Shown here: piece by piece, positions 29,201 to 38,642 of the stretch
How the letters are laid out: every line of letters starts with the position of its first letter
Numbering within the stretch: position 1 is the first letter of the stretch
DNA from: Ruminiclostridium cellobioparum DSM 1351 = ATCC 15832
GTDB lineage: Bacteria > Bacillota > Clostridia > Acetivibrionales > DSM-1351
Length of the DNA: 64,000 bases
NCBI RefSeq assembly: GCF_000621505.1
Contig: NZ_JHYD01000002.1
Location: 124,001-188,000, forward strand
Reading direction: 5' to 3'
The notes under the pieces: model-generated
The model's input: the letters and a program-made list of their open reading frames with translations, nothing else
The model's database searches: none
What the model was told of the DNA's origin: nothing
Position numbers and translations under genes: made by a program

Positions 29201-30126
29201 ACCTTGATTCTGTACTTGTGAACGCGAGATACTACCAGGAGAGGATAACAATTTTAAGTACTGCCGATATACATGGACATATAGTTTACGATGAGGAGAC
29301 CGGAGGTTATTATACCCTGGATGAAGTCAGTGTAATGGTGGGTATGCCATTGATGAAGCATATAATCGATGAGGTCAGAAACGAAAATAAAGATACTCTT
29401 CTGCTGGACTCGGGGGATTTGTTCCACGGAACAAACGAAGCCAATATCGAGAAGGGAAAAGGTGTGGTTGAAGTAGCCAATCTCAGGGGGTACGATGCAA
29501 TGACACCTGGGAACCACGATTTTAACTTCGGGTTTGACAGGCTGCTGGAAATAAGGGGGCAGCACCTGGGAGATGATGATAGGGAGCTTGTAAAAAAAAG
29601 TTGACGGTATAGACCTGATTCTGTACGGCCATCACCATTTCCTGTATGAAAAGGCCGATAAGGTGAACAATACATACCTTGTGGATTCGGGCGGATATAG
29701 TACTCATGTGGGCCAGGCAGATATGTATTTCAAGGACGGCAAACTGGCCAAGCTTGACTGGACCCCAAAAAATATCAAGGATAAATCCAAAGCCGATCCT
29801 GTTTTGGATGCGGTTGCACAGAAGTATCATTCCATTGCTTTTGAGTCTGCAAAGGAAGTCGTGGCAAAAACTAAAGATAAGCTTGACGGCTTCAGATCCA
29901 ATATCAGGACCAAAGAAACAACTCTTGCCGATTTGCTCACAGACGCCATGCGTGAGACGGGCGAAGCCGATATAGCCCTTATGAACGGAGGAGGTATTAG
30001 AGAGAGTATACCGGCCGGAAAAAGGCTGGTGATCATTACCACCTCCGACGGCAGTGCACTGGATAAGGACAAGTATTACAAGGTGGCCACAAATATTACC
30101 TTTACAACGGCGGAGACGGCTATGAG
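29160..30126 (+). pseudogene. 5'-nucleotidase/metallophosphatase remnant
   Basis: The pieces match a secreted bifunctional 5'-nucleotidase: ILSTADIHGH (metal site), LLLDSGDLFHG, MTPGNHDFNFG, GHHHF, NTYLVDSGG, and the nucleotide-domain parts LADLLTDAMR and MNGGGIR. About 100 residues are missing between the fragments near 29565. The frame shifts at an A8 run (29590-29597) and again near 30100. There the family motif GGDGYE appears in the next frame and runs into the AMP-ligase remnant. Several independent lesions make it a clear pseudogene. Confidence 0.85.
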
Positions 30127-30156
30127 GAACTGAAAAAAGTCAAACTCCTCAACAGC

Positions 30157-31265
30157 ATGGCTGCAATGAACATAAGGCTTGTACTTGTTTTGCAGGAAAA
30201 CGGCTCCTTCATCATTAATGAATATGAGAACAAAAAGTTTAGGGATTTGCCTGGGATTTCAGAAGATACCTTTGGTATATGCTTTACATCCGGTTCGACA
30301 TCACAACCAAAGGGAATAGTATTGTCCAACTCAGCTATAACCGGCAATGCACTTGCTGTTGCCCAACATCTTGGTTTTTCATCAGAAGAAAGGACAATTA
30401 TTCCGAGATCACTGGCCCAGGCGAGCCCTATTTCAGGAGACGTTCCGATGGACATAAGCCGGGGAGGAAGAAGCATACTCCTGAATAATGTATTTCACCC
30501 GGCCATATTCCTGAAGGCTGTACAGGAATACCGGGCAACGAATTTTTATATCGTCAGAACCATGCTCCCGCAAATACTTGAGTATTCCCAATTAAAAAAC
30601 TATGATCTGAGCTCCGTAAGGAGAATACTTATAGGAGGAATGGTAAATCCGCTGACAATATATCAGAGAACAGCCGCCGCCTTTCCCGGGTTGCGGGTAT
30701 TTAACGCATATGGTACCTCGGAAGCTTCTGACAGAGTTACCTTCGGAGAGCATAAGGATGTTATTTCCCTGCCCTGTGTGATCGGAAAGCCAATGAGGGG
30801 CTGCGGTATCAAGATTTACAGGGAGGACGGGACTGAAGCCGCCATCGGTGAGACCGGAGAATTGTACATAACAAGCGATTATATGATGGACGGTTATTAC
30901 AAATCGGCTGAGCTGACCGGAGAGGTACTGGGATCTAAGGGCTTCCGCGTGAGAGATCTGGGCTACAGGGATGAAGAAGGCAGGTTTTCCGTGCTCAGCA
31001 GGAATGACGACATGATAATGCAGGGAGCAGAGCTTATCCCATAGATATTGAGGAAGTGCTGCTGAAAAACCCTGTTGTAAAGGAAGCAGCCGTTATAGGG
31101 GGCGACGACGAGAGACTGGGGCAGAAAATAGTTGCTCTGGTGGTTTTGAAGGAGCAGTGTCAGGCAGAGGTAAAGGATATATATAAATGGTGTGTGGCGC
31201 GCAGCTTGAAGACAGGAAGGTTCCAAAGGAAATATACATTATTCCCGGGATACCGAGAAATGTAA
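30157..31265 (+). pseudogene. AMP-dependent ligase (acyl/aryl-CoA synthetase-like) remnant
   Basis: The adenylation-enzyme motifs FTSGSTSQPKG (P-loop near residue 46), FNAYGTSEAS and GETGELYI are present. The N-terminal about 120 residues are replaced by the tail of the 5'-nucleotidase fragment. After GAELIP the frame stops at 31044. The C-terminal lid continues in another frame (EEVLLKNPVVKEAAVIG from 31050) and then degrades. Such enzymes activate a carboxylic acid with ATP. The neighbouring glycosyltransferase-like remnant suggests a lost small-molecule pathway. Confidence 0.85.
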
Positions 31266-31332
31266 TAGAAAAAATCAGCAAGAAAGATATAAAAGACCTG
31301 TACCGCAGTTTAATAACCAGACAGGAGGCTAT

Positions 31333-31635
31333 ATGATGAGGAAGGAAGATATATCAATCGAAAGACAGCTGGTGCTTTTGACAGCGGTGGAAGGCTATAT
31401 GCTGGATTATATAGATAACATCATTCAGCTGTGCTGCTGCCACCTTATACAAGGAAGCCTGCCTCATGATATGGATAGCCAGTTTGAAAGATTTAAATAT
31501 GCAGTTGAGAGTAAAGAACCGTCAAAATGGCAATTTGATTTCTTTACACGTCTATTTAACGTAAATAGAATATTGAGTATAGATAAAAGCAAAGCAGAGG
31601 GTATGAACAGATTCCTTGACGCAAAATTCGGTTGA
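31333..31635 (+). CDS. Hypothetical 100-residue protein inside the decayed cluster
   Basis: A short, largely helical protein with a Cys triplet (LCCCH) near residue 35. AGGAGG lies a few bases before the ATG, so translation is plausible. I do not recognise a family. Given its broken neighbours it may be a remnant. Confidence 0.4.
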   Translation: MMRKEDISIERQLVLLTAVEGYMLDYIDNIIQLCCCHLIQGSLPHDMDSQFERFKYAVESKEPSKWQFDFFTRLFNVNRILSIDKSKAEGMNRFLDAKFG

Positions 31636-31680
31636 TTAAAAAAAAGTATGAACGCGTTTTAAGTCAAGGAGCGTGAGTAA

Positions 31681-32428
31681 ATGGAAAAAAGAACTGTTAC
31701 GATACTCTGCTCAGGCTTTGGACTGGGGTTATACATACCCGGTTTGCTGGCTGCCCGGAGACGTGAGGAAAAGAACATTCCAACCTGTGTGGAAGTTAAA
31801 GAGAACAGACGGAATTTCATCATTCTTTCAGGGCACTGGCTGTATATTATGGAAGAATACCGAACCAGAACAGCCCCTGGTACCCTGAATGCTGAAATAC
31901 TGTATGTAGGCTGTGATTTGCCTCCTTCATGAAAGGGCCTGCAGCAGTATGTTCCCGGTTATAATACCCGTTTCAGTGAATTTTGGCTCTACGATTTTGA
32001 AAACATGAAACTTCAATACCAGATTTCTGTTTCAAAAGAGGAACCATTACCCTATTCCCAGAGACCGGATAGATTTATTATCCATGGAGTCGGCTGGGGA
32101 ATGGGAACCTACAGGTCCAAAATTCCACAACTCCGGAGAAGGGGATTGTCCCTGGATATTGTTGCCTGCGAGCTGCAGGAAGCCAGGACAGTACATCCGG
32201 AGACAGATGTTTTATGGTTGATCCCAACTGGTGTGCCTGGAATAAAAACAAAAAAGGTGTATTTGAATTTCCTCCCATAGGTGAAATATGTCAATCCAGG
32301 CCACCGTTTTTTTTCTAATAAGTACGAATACCATGACCTGTTTGACGTAACGGCAACAGCCAGGGCAAATAAGCTTTTCCGTGGAATAATCAAAAGGATG
32401 GATTCCGTCAGACTGCTTACCCCTTAAA
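31681..32428 (+). pseudogene. Glycosyltransferase-like remnant
   Basis: The start LCSGFGLGLYIPGLLAARR looks like the N-terminal Rossmann half of a UDP-sugar transferase. An in-frame TGA at 31930-31932 (probably a former TGG Trp codon: PPS-stop-KG) cuts it. The same frame continues to 32280. Then the frame shifts near 32215 and again at a T8 run near 32310 to reach NKYEYHDLFDV. The C-terminal donor-binding half is missing. Family assignment is tentative; the pseudogene status is secure. Confidence 0.65.
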
Positions 32429-32456
32429 TTTACAGTTTTTTTAATGGTTTGGCTTC

Positions 32457-32822
32457 ATGCAGGATTACTATTTTAAAATACTTCCTTTAATAAAAAAACA
32501 ATATATATTACTTATGTTTGATTCTGAAACCAGGTATATAGAAATCAATTTTTTACATAAACCCTCCAAATCCTTCTTATTCACCAGAGAGGAATTAAAT
32601 ACATCTCTGGAATACGCTTGTTTCCAGGCAGTCACCTGCTTTGGCAAGCGTATTCCGGAAAATGTAGATCAACTGCCGCCGGATAAAATAAAGATTTCCA
32701 TTTACATGGAGGATGATGGGAAAACAGCTAAGCATTGGTTGAAGTTGTACTCGCGTACCTGTAAAATAACAATAATCTACTTAAATGCAAAATTGAAAGC
32801 CAATTTTAACCGGCAATGTTAA
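32457..32822 (+). CDS. Hypothetical 121-residue protein
   Basis: An open frame at the right edge of the decayed region, without a clear ribosome site. Lys/Ile-rich, no membrane segment, no family recognised. It may be a genuine small gene or chance. Confidence 0.3.
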   Translation: MQDYYFKILPLIKKQYILLMFDSETRYIEINFLHKPSKSFLFTREELNTSLEYACFQAVTCFGKRIPENVDQLPPDKIKISIYMEDDGKTAKHWLKLYSRTCKITIIYLNAKLKANFNRQC

Positions 32823-32841
32823 TTAAGGAAAATAGCGTGCA

Positions 32842-32894
32842 AAAGAGGTAAAATGTATCCATGAGAGCTGGCTCGGAGTACATTTTACCTCTTT
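32842..32894. terminator. 16-bp perfect inverted repeat, probable terminator
   Basis: AAAGAGGTAAAATGTA (32842-32857) and its exact complement at 32879-32894 enclose a 21-base loop. It marks the end of the decayed region, 20 bases after the last open frame. The T run is short, so it could also be an element-derived inverted repeat. Confidence 0.6.
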
Positions 32895-33040
32895 AATGTT
32901 TTTATAGTACATAAAAGGATATATTACAGCAGAACTGTGAAATACTAAACCTTGTAATTCCAAAGTTTGTTTATGCCAGGCAAAATTACAACTATTTTGT
33001 AACTTTCAATTATTGTAAACAATTATCTTGAGGTATTAAC

Positions 33041-34024
33041 ATGGAGAATGTATTTGATTATGAAGATATTCAGCTGATTCCCGCAAAATGTGTAGTTGGC
33101 AGCAGAGCGGAATGTGATACGTCGGTGCAGCTGGGTGGAATAAAGTTCAGACTGCCGGTGGTGCCTGCAAACATGCAGACTATTATTGATGAGAATATAT
33201 CTAAGTATTTGGCTCAAAATGGTTACTTTTATATTATGCACCGCTTCTGTCCTGAAAAGCGGCTATCTTTTATTAAAAATATGAAATCGAAAGGGTTGTA
33301 TGCTTCCATCAGCGTCGGGGTAAAGGAGGAAGAACATCAATTTATTCAGCAGCTGGCGGATGAAGGACTTTCACCAGAATACATTACGATTGATATTGCA
33401 CATGGGCATTCCAATGCCGTATTGAAAATGCTCAGGCATATAAAAAAGCTTTTGCCCGGCAGTTTTGTTATTGCAGGAAATATTGGGACTCCGGAAGCTG
33501 TCAGAGAACTGGAACATGCAGGTGCTGATGCTACCAAAGTCGGAATAGGTCCCGGAAAGGTGTGCATAACAAAAATCAAGACGGGTTTCGGGACCGGCGG
33601 TTGGCAGCTGGCGGCGCTCCGTTGGTGTTCAAAAGCCGCCAACAAGCCTATTATTGCCGACGGAGGGATCAGAACGCATGGGGACATAGCTAAATCCATA
33701 AGATTCGGCGCAAAAATGGTAATGATCGGTTCTTTATTTGCGGGACATGAAGAATCCCCCGGTGAAACAATCACTATTGACGGAAAGCTTTATAAGGAAT
33801 ATTTCGGTTCGGCTTCCGAATTTCAAAAAGGAGAAAGGAAGAATATAGAAGGCAAAAAAATGTTTGTCGAATACAGAGGACCGTTGAAAAATACATTGAC
33901 AGAAATGGAGCAGGACCTTCAGTCATCTATTTCCTACGCAGGAGGAAATTCACTCGAGGCGCTTAGAAATGTCGATTATGTGGTAGTAAAGAATTCAATC
34001 TTTAATGGCGACCGGGTTTATTAA
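33041..34024 (+). CDS. guaC: GMP reductase
   Basis: This 327-residue TIM-barrel enzyme converts GMP to IMP with NADPH in purine balancing. It has the catalytic Cys175 in [23 protein letters not shown] and GSLFAGHEE. The short length without CBS domains separates it from IMP dehydrogenase. The final NGDRVY fits GuaC of the Bacillus type. A recognisable riboswitch before it was looked for and not found. Confidence 0.93.
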   Translation: MENVFDYEDIQLIPAKCVVGSRAECDTSVQLGGIKFRLPVVPANMQTIIDENISKYLAQNGYFYIMHRFCPEKRLSFIKNMKSKGLYASISVGVKEEEHQFIQQLADEGLSPEYITIDIAHGHSNAVLKMLRHIKKLLPGSFVIAGNIGTPEAVRELEHAGADATKVGIGPGKVCITKIKTGFGTGGWQLAALRWCSKAANKPIIADGGIRTHGDIAKSIRFGAKMVMIGSLFAGHEESPGETITIDGKLYKEYFGSASEFQKGERKNIEGKKMFVEYRGPLKNTLTEMEQDLQSSISYAGGNSLEALRNVDYVVVKNSIFNGDRVY

Positions 34025-34089
34025 GTCTTGATATATTGCATAAAAAATGGTATAAGTCAGATATTATGTATTCATGTAGGAGGAAATAA

Positions 34090-35427
34090 ATGAGCAGTAT
34101 TTCACAAAGAATCGACAGACTGCCTGCTACTCCCATGCTTCGGAGGGTATTGTTCCTAACCGGTTTAGGCTGGATGTTTGATGCCATGGATCAGGGTATG
34201 GTGTCGGGTGTTATGGCATCAATCGGAAAAGAATGGCAGCTTTCTGCCACAGATCTGGGTTTGCTGGGAAGCGCTTCGGCTGTGGGTATGGCTGTGGGGG
34301 CCGCCGCAGCCGGCATGGTATCCGACAGATGGGGCAGGAGAACGGTTGTCACCTATACGCTTATATTGTTTGGGATAGCCAGTGCCATGTCTGCGTTTGC
34401 GCCGAATTTTGAACTTCTTCTGTTTTTCAGATTTTTGACAGGGCTTGGTTTGGGCGGAGAATTGCCTGCCGCCTCAACACTTGTAAGTGAGTTTTCTCCG
34501 GCAAAGGCACGGGGAAAAATGGTGGTGCTTCTGGAAAGCTTCTGGGCCTGGGGATGGATTGTGGCCGCATTGATAGCTTACCTGCTGCTGCCGGTATACG
34601 GTTGGAGAATCGGGTTCTTGCTGGGAGGGATTCCTGCCTTGTATGCGGCTTACCTGAGAAAAGGAATTCCGGAATCTCCAAGATATCTGGAACAAAAAGG
34701 ACTTTTGAAGGAAGCTGATGAAATAGTAAGTAAAATGGAACAGCAGGCCGGAATCCAAGATGAGGGTACAACGCCCCAAAACCCGAATAAACAGGCCAAA
34801 AAGCAGCGGGTAATGTTACGGGAATTATGGTCCAGGACATACTTAAGGCGGACTGTTGTTCTGTGGATACTATGGCTGGGTATTAATTTCGGCTATTACG
34901 GTTTTGTATTGTGGACGCCGACTCTTCTGGTCGGAAAGGGCTTCAGCCTTGTAAAGGGTTTTGAATTTACATTGATAATGTGTATTGCCCAGCTGCCCGG
35001 GTACTACAGCTCAGCCTATTTGATAGAAAAAATAGGACGTAAGCCGGTTTTGGTCATTTATCTGGCAGGTACTGCTTTGTCTGCTTATCTTTTTGGCCAT
35101 GGGGAAAGCGTAAATGCCATACTTATTTCAGGCTGCCTGTTATATTTTTTCAGTCTTGGAGCATGGGGGGCGGTGTATGCCTATACTCCCGAAGTGTATC
35201 CGACGAAAGTGAGGGGCAGCGGAACAGGCTGGGCGGCTGCAATAGGACGTATCGGTGCAATTGCGGCTCCCTATATTGTGGGAAGGATTTATCAGGAAAA
35301 CGGCAAGCAGGCAGGGTTCAACAATGTATTTCTGATATTGACAGTAGTATTTGCCATAGTGGCTGTTGTTGTTGCCGCAGCAGGTATTGAGACAAAGGGC
35401 AGGACTCTTGATGAAATCAATTCATAA
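34090..35427 (+). CDS. MFS transporter, sugar/aromatic-acid carrier type
   Basis: This 445-residue protein has 12 membrane segments, the loop 2-3 motif GMVSDRWGRRT, and the half-repeat motif LIEKIGRKPVL, plus PEVYPTKVRGSG near the C-terminus as in the sugar porter and acid:H+ symporter groups. An acidic start DAMDQGMVSGVM lies in helix 1. It follows guaC by 65 bases with AGGAGG before the ATG. The substrate is unknown. Confidence 0.9.
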   Translation: MSSISQRIDRLPATPMLRRVLFLTGLGWMFDAMDQGMVSGVMASIGKEWQLSATDLGLLGSASAVGMAVGAAAAGMVSDRWGRRTVVTYTLILFGIASAMSAFAPNFELLLFFRFLTGLGLGGELPAASTLVSEFSPAKARGKMVVLLESFWAWGWIVAALIAYLLLPVYGWRIGFLLGGIPALYAAYLRKGIPESPRYLEQKGLLKEADEIVSKMEQQAGIQDEGTTPQNPNKQAKKQRVMLRELWSRTYLRRTVVLWILWLGINFGYYGFVLWTPTLLVGKGFSLVKGFEFTLIMCIAQLPGYYSSAYLIEKIGRKPVLVIYLAGTALSAYLFGHGESVNAILISGCLLYFFSLGAWGAVYAYTPEVYPTKVRGSGTGWAAAIGRIGAIAAPYIVGRIYQENGKQAGFNNVFLILTVVFAIVAVVVAAAGIETKGRTLDEINS

Positions 35428-35462
35428 AACAGGAGTAAGGTCCGGAGCATAAATTTATGCAT

Positions 35463-35527
35463 AAAAGCTGGAAGCATATAAAAACTGATCGGATAACCAA
35501 TCAGTTTTTTATATGCTTCCAGCTTTT
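35463..35527. terminator. Long terminator hairpin after the MFS gene
   Basis: A stem of about 28 bp (AAAAGCTGGAAGCATATA on the left, TATATGCTTCCAGCTTTT on the right) with one extra T and an 8-9 base loop. It ends in TTTT and isolates the next sugar locus. Confidence 0.85.
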
Positions 35528-35669
35528 CCCGTTTTACTTGACTATACATATGTTAACAGGCTAAAATTTAAATTACACATATGACTCTTTAAGATATTTA
35601 TAAATTTGGTAATGTTTATATTAATTTACTTGGAATTTTTTATCAAAATCAATGTAAGGAGCAGTTACA

Positions 35670-37424
35670 ATGAATAAAAAAGGTAAGAAATCCATGTTTC
35701 ACATCCGTACTTTGAGGCAGAGGATGAGCTTGATTCTGAGTGTATGTATGATATTATGCTTTTTACTGGTAGTATCGGTATCCTATATATCCTTGCAGGC
35801 GGCTGAAAAAAACCGGATAGAGACCACGATGCAGGCTGATCTGCTTCAACTGACCGGGCAAATTGACTCGGACTACTATACTTTGGTACAGCTGTCGCAG
35901 CAGATGTCGCTTGAGGGCAGCGTTGGCAGGCTGGTCAACAATTATGTCACTCAAAGCGGCGGATATGAACGTATCGAAATATCCGGGAGAATCACAAGCG
36001 ATATAAATACCATGCTGTTCAGCCATGAAAACATATCTCTTGTCGGTTACTTCAGCGACGGCACGGCAGTGGATAAACCCGAAAAAATGTTGTTTTTCAG
36101 CTTGCCTGTTAAAGAAAATTCAAATCCTCTGAAATTGGGCACCATTGTCCAAACAAATGCAATAAGTCTGAATTCAATACATAGGAGTCTAAATTATTCA
36201 TCGTCAAAGGATGTGGTTTCTCTTACCCGCAGGGTACGTTTCAGTGATGACAAGGATTATCTTATCTATGGGGAAATTTTTACGGGCGCGAAAAAAAACA
36301 TCCAATCCCTTTCACAAATCCGTAAGGTGTCATATGATTTGCTGCAGGTTGATAATAACGGACGGATATGTTTCAGCAGCAGTGATGCATTCAAGGTCGG
36401 AGATACAATCAATGTGGATAAGGATGCCAAAAGCGGTACTGTTCAAGTGGTCGGCGAGTTCACATATCTTTCGGCCGTTAGCAAGTTTGGTTTTAGCAAC
36501 GTGCTGCTGGTGCCTGAAACCAGCTATCACAAGCAGATGAATTCCTGGCAGTTAAGTGTTTTTTTTGTTTTTATCGCCGCGGTTATACTTGTGTCAATTA
36601 CCGGTTTTTTGCTGGTCCACTTGATTTACCGGCCGCTGCAAATCCTTGGCCGAGACATGCTGGAGGTTGGAAAAGGCAATATTGTTCCGGGAAAGCATTC
36701 ATTTCAGATTGATGAATTTGACAATCTTTTCAATAGATTTGATGACATGAAGCAGGAGGTTGTACAGCTGTTGGAGAATGTGCGTCAGCAGGAAAAGGAA
36801 AAACAGCAGCTGGAAATAGACAAGCTTTATTATCAGATAAATCCTCATTTTCTTATGAATGTACTGCATTCTGTCCATTGTATGGCAACCATAAACAAAC
36901 AGCCTGAAATTGAAAGGTTCATATATAAATTAAATTATATACTTGGCTACAGCCTTGGAAAGACAAATACAAAAGCCACATTCCGGACAGAACTTAAATA
37001 TTTGAAGCTGTATCTTGAACTTCAAAAGGAAAGGTATGATTTCGAAGTCTGGCTCAATATTGAAGAGGGGGATTATCTTGACACTCCCTGCGCGCGCTTT
37101 ATAATGCAGCCCCTGGCTGAGAATGCCGTATGCCATAATATCAACGAATTCGGCAACTTATGGATTGAAATCAGGCTTGAAAACGAAAGCTATGTCATGA
37201 TATCCATAAAGGATGACGGACATGGGTTCAATCCTGAAGGGTACCGAAATGATATGCAGACGGAAGGTAGTTTAAACAAGGGTATTGGTCTCAGGTATGT
37301 GGAGATGAGTCTGCTTTCTTTCTATGGAAGTGATGCACATCTAAGTATAAAAAGCGAACCTGAGGAAGGGACGGCCGTAACTCTGTTATTGCCTGTCCGG
37401 AAAGGAAACGAGCCATATGTATAA
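35670..37424 (+). CDS. YesM-type sensor histidine kinase
   Basis: This 584-residue membrane kinase has membrane segments at about residues 21-44 and 290-312 enclosing an extracellular sensor, then a HAMP linker. The His_kinase domain has phospho-acceptor H393 (INPHFLMNVLHS), and an ATPase domain carries DDGHGF and GIGLRYVEM. YesM kinases sense plant sugars. It overlaps the response regulator by 8 bases, so the pair is co-translated. Confidence 0.93.
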   Translation: MNKKGKKSMFHIRTLRQRMSLILSVCMILCFLLVVSVSYISLQAAEKNRIETTMQADLLQLTGQIDSDYYTLVQLSQQMSLEGSVGRLVNNYVTQSGGYERIEISGRITSDINTMLFSHENISLVGYFSDGTAVDKPEKMLFFSLPVKENSNPLKLGTIVQTNAISLNSIHRSLNYSSSKDVVSLTRRVRFSDDKDYLIYGEIFTGAKKNIQSLSQIRKVSYDLLQVDNNGRICFSSSDAFKVGDTINVDKDAKSGTVQVVGEFTYLSAVSKFGFSNVLLVPETSYHKQMNSWQLSVFFVFIAAVILVSITGFLLVHLIYRPLQILGRDMLEVGKGNIVPGKHSFQIDEFDNLFNRFDDMKQEVVQLLENVRQQEKEKQQLEIDKLYYQINPHFLMNVLHSVHCMATINKQPEIERFIYKLNYILGYSLGKTNTKATFRTELKYLKLYLELQKERYDFEVWLNIEEGDYLDTPCARFIMQPLAENAVCHNINEFGNLWIEIRLENESYVMISIKDDGHGFNPEGYRNDMQTEGSLNKGIGLRYVEMSLLSFYGSDAHLSIKSEPEEGTAVTLLLPVRKGNEPYV

Positions 37425-38490
37425 GGTACTGATCATTGACGATGACAAATTGGCACGAAAAGGCCTGATTTCAATGGTGCCATGGGAAAAATGCGGAATG
37501 ACTGTTGTGGGGGATGTTGCAAACGGTTTGCTTGGACTGAATTTTCTTAAGACGCAGGAGGTGGATCTTGCCGTTGTGGATCTTTCCATGCCTGTATTAA
37601 GCGGACTGGATTTTATAAAGGAAAGCCGTAAAACCTACCCGAAACTGCAATATGTTGCCTTAAGCTTTCATGAGGATTTTGAGTATGTACAGAGTGCCCT
37701 TCGGCTGGGGGCGCTGGATTATATATCCAAGCTCAGAATGGAAGAAGAGGATTGCACCGAAATCTTTCAGAGAATAGCAAAAATCATGGGTAAAACTGAT
37801 GAAATATCCCATGCCACGATTGAGGCTGAAGAGTTAACAGTTATAAACCCGGAAGGCTTTGAGCCCGAACAGTTTGAAAAAATGCTTGCCTCATGGCAGG
37901 GCTGCCGGTGGGTTTATGATGAAGGCCTGTTTATAAAAAAAATGAATGAGGTTGTCAAGTCATCCATCAGTCTGAGGCAAATGGAACGGCTCCTTATGTC
38001 AATTTCCCAGGAGATTGAAAGAGTATTTCAATTTACCAACAGGGTACCGTTTCTTTCGAAGAAATCTGAAGGTGTGGACTGGTTAACCGGCTGTTATGAA
38101 AATTTGTATGGGATAATTGACAGCATCACGGATTTTTCTTTTCTTCCGATATGTATGCTGTACGCTGTTAAGTATATAAAGGAACATCTTACAGAACGCC
38201 TGAAAGTAGAAATGGTTGCCCGGAAAGTAAATATGAGCCGCAGTTATTTTTCTACCAGCTTTAAAAATGTTACGGGCTATACTTTTAATGATTTTGTCCG
38301 TTATGAAAGGGTGGAGCTTGCCAAAAAATTGCTTCAGCAGCGGAAGGTAAAACCGTCAGAGGTGGCAGAAGCCGTTGGTTATGAAGACAGTAAGTATTTT
38401 TCGCATATATTCCTTACACAGACAGGGGTCAATTGTTCTGAATACATAAAACAAATGTCCTCCAAATTAAAAAAGGATGAGGATTATTAA
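37417..38490 (+). CDS. YesN-type AraC response regulator
   Basis: This 357-residue protein has an N-terminal receiver with D8-D10 and phospho-acceptor D55 (VVDLSMP), and a C-terminal AraC double helix-turn-helix (about 255-350; NMSRSYFSTSFKNVTGYTF, VGYEDSKYFSHIFLTQ). It is the partner of the kinase before it and probably activates the importer and GH31 operon starting at 38643. Confidence 0.94.
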   Translation: MYKVLIIDDDKLARKGLISMVPWEKCGMTVVGDVANGLLGLNFLKTQEVDLAVVDLSMPVLSGLDFIKESRKTYPKLQYVALSFHEDFEYVQSALRLGALDYISKLRMEEEDCTEIFQRIAKIMGKTDEISHATIEAEELTVINPEGFEPEQFEKMLASWQGCRWVYDEGLFIKKMNEVVKSSISLRQMERLLMSISQEIERVFQFTNRVPFLSKKSEGVDWLTGCYENLYGIIDSITDFSFLPICMLYAVKYIKEHLTERLKVEMVARKVNMSRSYFSTSFKNVTGYTFNDFVRYERVELAKKLLQQRKVKPSEVAEAVGYEDSKYFSHIFLTQTGVNCSEYIKQMSSKLKKDEDY

Positions 38491-38642
38491 CAGGATTTAG
38501 GCCAATTATATATTAAATTCCTACAGAAAACTGTTGAAACTGAATAACTGTTTTGTGCAAATGGTACAAATCCAAGTTGTTCCCCCATACTTTTTTTGTT
38601 ATCCTTTACTTGCCATAAAAAAAGGTTCAAGGAGGAATTTAG

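Noticed and set aside
28862-32430. Insertion sequence as the cause of gene decay.
   Set aside because: No transposase fragment was seen; small deletions and homopolymer shifts explain the damage.
32895-33040. Purine riboswitch before guaC.
   Set aside because: No paired stems with the conserved purine-riboswitch loops could be drawn.
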